Source: an uncultured Eubacteriales bacterium (GTDB taxonomy: Bacteria > Bacillota > Clostridia > Lachnospirales > Lachnospiraceae). From it: 20,874 nucleotides of DNA. The notes beneath the pieces were generated by a model that was given only the letters and a program-made list of their open reading frames with translations, did no database searches and was not told the origin of the DNA. The stretch is taken from NCBI GenBank assembly GCA_949297565.1, contig CASFUI010000094.1, positions 1-20,874 of the forward strand. Reading direction: 5' to 3'. This document shows positions 16,188 through 20,874 of the stretch, one piece after another; position 1 is the stretch's first letter, and the number at the start of each line of letters is the position of its first letter. The translations under genes and the position numbers were made by a program.

Positions 16188-16280
16188 GTTGCCTTACGTG
16201 TACTGTCCGGCCGCATCTCAATGCAGCGTGATGACGAACAACACAACATCCGTAAACGGATGCGAACTACTCCCTTTTGG
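16178..16280 (-). ncRNA. yybP-ykoY family Mn2+ riboswitch aptamer
   Basis: Read on the minus strand, the RNA begins CCAAAAGGGAGTAG (from 16279), contains hairpin CATCCG-TTTA-CGGATG, the loop CGTCATCACG and ends with CAACAAGACTTTT. These match, in order, the conserved 5' strand (AAAGGGGAGUAG), the GUCAUCAC loop segment and the 3' strand (CAAGACCUUU) of yybP-ykoY RNAs, which bind Mn2+ and often control P2-type ATPases. The 5' AAAAG can pair with CTTTT of the 3' strand to form P1. Recognised from memory of the motif, not by a covariance search. Confidence 0.85.
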
Positions 16281-16285
16281 AGTAT

Positions 16286-16313
16286 ATTATCATGCGGAAA
16301 GCGTAAAGGTCAA
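16286..16313 (-). promoter_or_regulatory. Promoter of the riboswitch-ATPase transcript
   Basis: On the minus strand TTGACC (16313-16308), a 16-base spacer and GATAAT (16291-16286). The start falls near 16279, exactly where the aptamer begins. The -35 lies only 12 bases past the stop codon of the AraC gene. Confidence 0.7.
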
Positions 16314-16325
16314 GAAAAATTTTTA

Positions 16326-17147
16326 TTAGCGTATATTTCCTTTGACTTTTCTGTATTCCGTTGGGGAAACGCCGTTTTTGCCGCGGAAGGCATCCCCGAA
16401 ATAGTTGCTGTTTTCAAAGCCGCATTCAAATGCTATTTCGGTGATGCTCTTTTTGGTTTCCAAGAGAAGCTTTTCCGAGTGTGTTATGCGCAGATTGTTA
16501 AGGTATTCCTTAAAGCCTATGCCATGCACGGTTTTAAAACGCTTGGAAAAATATGATGCGTTTAGGTGGAATTTGTCCGCAATATCATGCAGAGTAATTT
16601 TACTCTGAAAATTATTGTCTATGTAAGCGACGGCTAGCTGTATTGTATTGTTGGAATTAAATGACTCTATGGTTTGTCCATCTGCCGGGATATAAGTTCT
16701 CATAAGCCTTAGAAGAAATTCCTGAAAATATACCGACAAAAATGATTTGCAAAGACAGTCGTCAGTTTGCTTTTCTATTGTCATACTCTTTACCAGAGAA
16801 TTAATTACCGCGGTGTTTTCGAGCTTCGGGAGGAGTACGGTAAACAGATGGTCTGATACAGTCTGTTTTCCAAGCGACGCGAATAACGGCTGTATAAAAT
16901 CTTCGGTAAATTCAATGCACAGTCTTTCGTTTGCCTCGCCAATATATGCTGTTTTGTGCTTTAATTCAGGAGGTATAACCGCAATATCACCGGAATTCAT
17001 TAAATAAGCCTTATCGTCCATATAAAAATTGCATTTTCCTTTTTTCAGCCAGAAAATTTCATACCAGGAATGAGCGTGAAAATTATACATGGAAAAATTA
17101 GCTCTGTGAGTCTGAACAGATATTTCAAAACGTGAAGGAGTTGACAT
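16326..17147 (-). CDS. AraC-family transcriptional regulator (cupin + HTH)
   Basis: A 273-residue regulator. Residues about 10-140 are a cupin-like sensor domain (FHAHSWYEIFWLKKGKCNFYMDDKAYLMNSGDIAVIPPELKHKT). Residues about 170-273 are the two-HTH AraC DNA-binding domain: ITLHDIADKFHLNASYFSKRFKTVHGIGFKEYLNNLRI, then ITEIAFECGFENSNYFGDAFRGKNGVSPTEYRK. This group usually activates sugar-utilisation genes on binding a small sugar or oligosaccharide. It is divergent from the pectinesterase gene with overlapping promoters, so that gene and its own are the likeliest targets; the effector is not known. GAAAGGTG precedes the ATG by 7 bases. No terminator lies between its stop and the ATPase leader promoter. 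Confidence 0.92.
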   Translation of the reverse strand: MSTPSRFEISVQTHRANFSMYNFHAHSWYEIFWLKKGKCNFYMDDKAYLMNSGDIAVIPPELKHKTAYIGEANERLCIEFTEDFIQPLFASLGKQTVSDHLFTVLLPKLENTAVINSLVKSMTIEKQTDDCLCKSFLSVYFQEFLLRLMRTYIPADGQTIESFNSNNTIQLAVAYIDNNFQSKITLHDIADKFHLNASYFSKRFKTVHGIGFKEYLNNLRITHSEKLLLETKKSITEIAFECGFENSNYFGDAFRGKNGVSPTEYRKVKGNIR

Positions 17148-17205
17148 TTGTATTCACCTTTCGACAAAAAATGAGCATTTTTAATAAAAATAATAACAGC
17201 TTTTT

Positions 17206-17233
17206 TTGTACAGTTGTAATATTTTTATATTAT
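17206..17233 (+). promoter_or_regulatory. Pectinesterase promoter
   Basis: TTGTAC (17206-17211), a 16-base spacer and TATTAT (17228-17233). Its -10 shares bases with the oppositely directed -10 of the AraC gene. A TACAGTT box (17209-17215) overlaps the -35. The leader of about 110 bases holds an 8-bp AT-rich inverted repeat (17299-17306 and 17317-17324) shortly before the AGGAGG site. Confidence 0.55.
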
Positions 17234-17257
17234 ATACCTAAAAAAAACTGTAATCAA
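17229..17257 (-). promoter_or_regulatory. AraC-gene promoter, overlapping the divergent one
   Basis: On the minus strand TTGATT (17257-17252), a 17-base spacer and a perfect TATAAT (17234-17229). An AACTGTA box (17246-17252, plus strand) adjoins its -35. Together with TACAGTT at 17209-17215 it forms an inverted pair around the shared -10 region, the layout expected for a regulator controlling both directions. Confidence 0.6.
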
Positions 17258-17350
17258 GTCCAAGTTCCCCGAAAAAGAGGTAGCGGTGTAAGGGAGGTTG
17301 TAATAAAGTAAAATCATTATTACATTAAAAAAGTTAGGAGGAGAACAGGA

Positions 17351-20300
17351 ATGATTAAAAAATCACTTTTTAAAAGAGTGGTTAGTGTGGCTTTGGCCTC
17401 AGTTCTGGCAATAAGCGGAATTCAGCTTTATACCGGTAAGACGATGGTAGCCAAGGCTGAAGAAGCGGAACCTGAAAATCCGCTTGCTACAGTGGTAAAA
17501 ACAGCCAATGTAGGAAGCAATACAGGCGGCAGCTATACGCAGGATAACGGAGTGTTCACTGTAAACGGAGCAGGAACTGTGTTCGGCAAGGATACAAAAA
17601 AGGATGACTTTTTTTATACGTATTTCAGCGCCAAAGGAAACACGACAGTGGTGGCTAAGGTTACGCCTGATGCTGCAAATACATCGGGGTTTGTCGGTCT
17701 TATCGCTAAAAACGGCATAGAGGATACGGACTTCGCAGCGGGTGTTTACTGGGATTACTCAAAGGGGGAAATTAGAGTCGGCAGGCACGGCGGTGCATCA
17801 GGAGTCGCAAAGATTGCGGATTATCAGTCTGTATATGTAAAGCTGGAATTTTCAAAGGATTCGGTTTATTGCACTGTTGCAGCAGACGCGGAGTTTACTG
17901 ATCTGATTAGAGAAAGAAAAGGTATGGGCTCAACAGGTCTGGAGCATACCACAGTAGGAATTTTTGCCACAGACGGCAACAAGGTTACGGTTGAGGATTT
18001 AAAGATTACAACAGAGTACACCGATGATTTGGGCGAAGCTGTAAAGAAGGTTGTATATGATTCCGCGACTGGTGAGCTTATTCCTGAGTTTTCAAAGAGC
18101 TCGGATTACGATGCTGATTATGACGCGTCATTTACGTTCAGCCAGAGCGCAGAGGGAAATGTACTCAGGCTTGTGAGCGACAGAAACGGCTCTGCAAACA
18201 AGGGAGATATTCGTTCGGGAAAGACGGTTGACTATCTTTTGTTTCCGGCAACGAATTTGAACTGTACCGTATCGGCAGATGTAGCTATGTATGGTATTAA
18301 CAGCGGTACAGACAAGCAGGGTATTGCGGTTGGTCAGTTTGCTGCTTCGGCTGATAAGGTCGGCAGTTCTAAGATGACGGCATCTTTCCTTCAGGCAAAT
18401 AAAAACAAAGCGACACAGCATAATTTTACAACTGCAGGGGGAACAACTAACGGAGGAAACCCTAAGGCATCAGATATTGATATTGAAAACGGCACTACAT
18501 ATAATCTGGCATACACAAAGAATGCGGACGGAACAGCAGTTATGGTGACGACGGCTGCAAACGGAACTGTTCTCGCAACAAATGCCGATTCGCCGTTTAC
18601 ACTTCAGGATGCGTATGAAGCGCTTGGAGCTGACAAACCGGTTCAGTACGGTATTGCGGTTTCGGCAGCCAGTGTCGAGATTACTAATTTAAAGCTTATC
18701 GACAGCGAGGGCTGGGTTTTATATGACCAGAATGACTATTATATAGCGAAGGGTGTTGCACCTGTTGTCACATCTGTCACAAAGTCTCAGGTTTCAGATG
18801 ACAGAATGACCATTGATCTGGCATGGACGGCTGAGGGCGGCGTCGGAAATGTTCAGTATATTGTAATGGCAGCTAAGGATGGCGGCGAGTATAAGATTGC
18901 CGGAACATCAAAGACGGAGGAGTTTTCATATTCACCTGAAGGGGATGGAGCATATAAATTTAAGATATACGCAAAGTCAGGCGACAGCTCAAGCGAGGCA
19001 AGCGCCTTTGAGACACAGTCAATTTCATATGTTACGCCTTTGGAAGTACCTGTACTTACAGGAAGCAGCGATGAGAATGTCGTAACGCTTACATGGACAG
19101 ATGTGGCTAATGCTGATAAGTATAATTTGTACAGAAAAAATGTCAGCACAGGCGAGTTTGAGCTTGCAGGCAGCTTTGCAGCAGGTGTAGGAACATACAC
19201 AGAGACGCTTGATGAGTTTGAGACATACTTCTATTATTTAGTTGCAGAAAATACGGCAACAGCTAATACCAGCAATCCTTCAACTACAGTTCAGGTGCTT
19301 ACGAATACAGACAGAGCAGATGCAAATTATCTGTATGAGGATGAGGCGGCAAAAATTACAATTACCGACAAATCCAACGACACAGTGTTTACAGACAAGG
19401 CATCTGTTAAAGGTACGGTTGACCGTGCGGGAATTATGGAGCTTGTGCTGGATGAACAGACAGCAGCTTCGGTTAATGTGGCTGCCGGTGGAGAGTTCAG
19501 CTTTGATGTGCCTCTTGACGAGGGAAGAAATGAGTATGAGCTTTTGTTCAGAGAGAGCGCTGACGCAAATGCTACAAGAATGACATTGAATTTTGTATAT
19601 TTAAAGGATTTGGACATTACAGTTGATGCAGCATTTACGGGAACAGACGGAACAGAGGTTGACGGAATTCCTGTATACAAGACTGTTCAGGCTGCGGTTG
19701 ATTCTGTTGCCGCGGACAACGCTGAACAGGTTGTAATTTTCGTAAAGAACGGTGATTACAATGAGAGAGTTACTGTTACTGCTCCTCATATCAGTATTCT
19801 CGGTGAGGATAAGGAACTCACAAGAATTTACAAGTCAGTGGCTGTCGCAGACGGAACTGCTACGGGTATGTGGGACAGAAACGCATTTTATGTAGATTCG
19901 ACAGCTGATTATTTCACAATGGAGAATCTCACAATAGAAAACAGCTATAATTATACTAACGGCAGCGATGAGCAGGCTGACGCACTTGCTATTGTGGCAG
20001 ATGAGGTTATCTGTGTAAATCTTAAGCTTCTCGGCTATCAGGATACACTGCTTGTAGATTCAAGAGTTAAGGATGAGAGCGGAAATTATGAGCAGACAAA
20101 GCAGTATTTCTACAAATGCTATATAACAGGTAATGTAGATTTTATTTACGGCTCAGGCTCAGCAGTTTTTGATGATTGTGATATTGTTGCGAGATATACA
20201 GACAAGAAGGCAGACGGCTGCTATACGGCTGCCAGAACATACGATAATATACCTTACGGTCTTGTATTTGCAGGCTGCCGTTTTCTCAAGGAAGCGGGCG

Positions 20301-20749
20301 TTGCGGCAGATTCATACCGCCTTGCGCGTCCGTGGGGAGCAGATGCATCCACAATATTTATAAGCTGTTATCTATGTGATGCGGTTGTAGATGAAGGTTA
20401 CGGAGATATGAGCGGGAACTTATATACAAACGCTCGTTTCAGAGAGTATCTTACATACGGACCGGGCTTCGCGGTTGACAATAACAGACTTAACATGACT
20501 TCTGCCGAGGCCGAGGCGATGCTTGATGCAGTTGCCAAGAGCAGCGCATATATTGATAACGCTTTTGATATGTATGTTTCACAGGTTAATGATGATAATA
20601 CCGTAACAACAGATACAGCAGATAATACGCCTGGCACAGGTGATACAAGCTTGAGAGTAATTATTCCGCTGGTATCAGTTATGGCGGTTGCAGTGCTTTG
20701 TGCGGCATATGTGCTGATTTCACAGGCATATTCGAGAAGGAGAAGATAA
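17351..20749 (+). CDS. Secreted, surface-anchored multidomain pectinesterase (CE8)
   Basis: A 1132-residue protein. Residues 1-37 are a signal peptide (cleavage near MVAKA-EEAE). Two beta-sandwich-like regions follow (about 45-225 and 230-460), then two FN3-like domains (about 470-567, 568-655), an Ig-like region (about 660-755) and the catalytic beta-helix (about 757-1070). CE8 marks are GYQDTL with Asp898, the general acid, GNVDFIYG with the nucleophile Asp930, and LARPW with Arg993. It removes methyl esters from pectin so that lyases can act. The C-terminus has TPGTG (1093-1097), a hydrophobic stretch and RRRR, a sortase-type signal of the xPxTG form. The ATG has GGAGGAG 7 bases upstream. 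Substrate-binding roles for the front domains are inferred. Confidence 0.95.
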   Translation: MIKKSLFKRVVSVALASVLAISGIQLYTGKTMVAKAEEAEPENPLATVVKTANVGSNTGGSYTQDNGVFTVNGAGTVFGKDTKKDDFFYTYFSAKGNTTVVAKVTPDAANTSGFVGLIAKNGIEDTDFAAGVYWDYSKGEIRVGRHGGASGVAKIADYQSVYVKLEFSKDSVYCTVAADAEFTDLIRERKGMGSTGLEHTTVGIFATDGNKVTVEDLKITTEYTDDLGEAVKKVVYDSATGELIPEFSKSSDYDADYDASFTFSQSAEGNVLRLVSDRNGSANKGDIRSGKTVDYLLFPATNLNCTVSADVAMYGINSGTDKQGIAVGQFAASADKVGSSKMTASFLQANKNKATQHNFTTAGGTTNGGNPKASDIDIENGTTYNLAYTKNADGTAVMVTTAANGTVLATNADSPFTLQDAYEALGADKPVQYGIAVSAASVEITNLKLIDSEGWVLYDQNDYYIAKGVAPVVTSVTKSQVSDDRMTIDLAWTAEGGVGNVQYIVMAAKDGGEYKIAGTSKTEEFSYSPEGDGAYKFKIYAKSGDSSSEASAFETQSISYVTPLEVPVLTGSSDENVVTLTWTDVANADKYNLYRKNVSTGEFELAGSFAAGVGTYTETLDEFETYFYYLVAENTATANTSNPSTTVQVLTNTDRADANYLYEDEAAKITITDKSNDTVFTDKASVKGTVDRAGIMELVLDEQTAASVNVAAGGEFSFDVPLDEGRNEYELLFRESADANATRMTLNFVYLKDLDITVDAAFTGTDGTEVDGIPVYKTVQAAVDSVAADNAEQVVIFVKNGDYNERVTVTAPHISILGEDKELTRIYKSVAVADGTATGMWDRNAFYVDSTADYFTMENLTIENSYNYTNGSDEQADALAIVADEVICVNLKLLGYQDTLLVDSRVKDESGNYEQTKQYFYKCYITGNVDFIYGSGSAVFDDCDIVARYTDKKADGCYTAARTYDNIPYGLVFAGCRFLKEAGVAADSYRLARPWGADASTIFISCYLCDAVVDEGYGDMSGNLYTNARFREYLTYGPGFAVDNNRLNMTSAEAEAMLDAVAKSSAYIDNAFDMYVSQVNDDNTVTTDTADNTPGTGDTSLRVIIPLVSVMAVAVLCAAYVLISQAYSRRRR

Positions 20750-20874
20750 TTTAATATTTATTGAAATGTAACGGCGAGCCAATGTGGGGCTAAACGTATA
20801 ATTGGAGGGGATTTCACTTAAAGGGATAAAATAATAAAAAAGCGGCGCGGTGCAGATGATTTTAAAAATATCTG
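20750..20874. other. Window end, no gene recognised
   Basis: The 125 bases after the pectinesterase contain no recognisable terminator, start codon with a good ribosome binding site, or RNA motif. GGAGGGG at about 20804 resembles a ribosome binding site but no convincing start follows. Confidence 0.5.

Noticed and set aside
1..20874. Mobile element, CRISPR array, tRNA or rRNA genes
   Set aside because: No transposase, integrase, spaced identical repeats or recognisable tRNA/rRNA sequence was seen on either strand.

Overview
The window reads as a chromosomal stretch of a Gram-positive anaerobe of the Lachnospiraceae. The gene contents (a surface pectinesterase, a lyase-like beta-propeller protein, many FN3/Ig-type domains, lipoproteins, AGGAGG-type ribosome binding sites and moderate GC) suggest a pectin-using gut or rumen species close to Lachnospira. 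The genus is an inference from content, not from a database match. The genetic code is standard: UGA ends several genes and UGG encodes Trp.

Layout. 1-3851: the 3' end of pth (peptidyl-tRNA hydrolase) and mfd (transcription-repair coupling factor), in the conserved clostridial order. 3954-6177: a DRE-TIM aldolase/HMG-CoA-lyase-like enzyme and the branched-chain aminotransferase ilvE, each with its own recognisable promoter. 6432-6662: a small unknown protein closed by a clear intrinsic terminator. 6798-10067: an amino-acid ABC importer in which substrate-binding lipoprotein and permease are one polypeptide, then its ATPase, then a membrane-anchored VanY-type D,D-carboxypeptidase. 10289-12307: one long reading frame for a lyase-like protein (concanavalin-like front half, FG-GAP propeller back half), cut by a single in-frame TGA at 11114-11116 with a hairpin just after it. 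12404-13300: a CAP-domain lipoprotein. A 25-bp hairpin serves as a bidirectional terminator between it and the opposing gene. 13373-16018 (minus): a P2A (Ca2+-type) P-type ATPase whose leader is a yybP-ykoY-type Mn2+ riboswitch with its own terminator. 16326-17147 (minus): an AraC-family regulator, divergent from 17351-20749, a 1132-residue secreted multidomain pectinesterase with a sortase-like C-terminal signal.

How the parts fit. The AraC gene and the pectinesterase share an intergenic region with overlapping divergent promoters and an inverted AACTGTA box at each -35. The same box occurs as a tandem direct repeat just upstream of the lyase-like gene's promoter, within a 14-base exact match. 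This suggests a small local pectin regulon. The ATPase appears to be controlled separately by Mn2+ through the riboswitch, which also seems to be the only terminator below the AraC gene. The items most worth checking are the interrupted lyase-like gene (nonsense mutation or readthrough), the riboswitch-controlled ATPase and the shared operator box.
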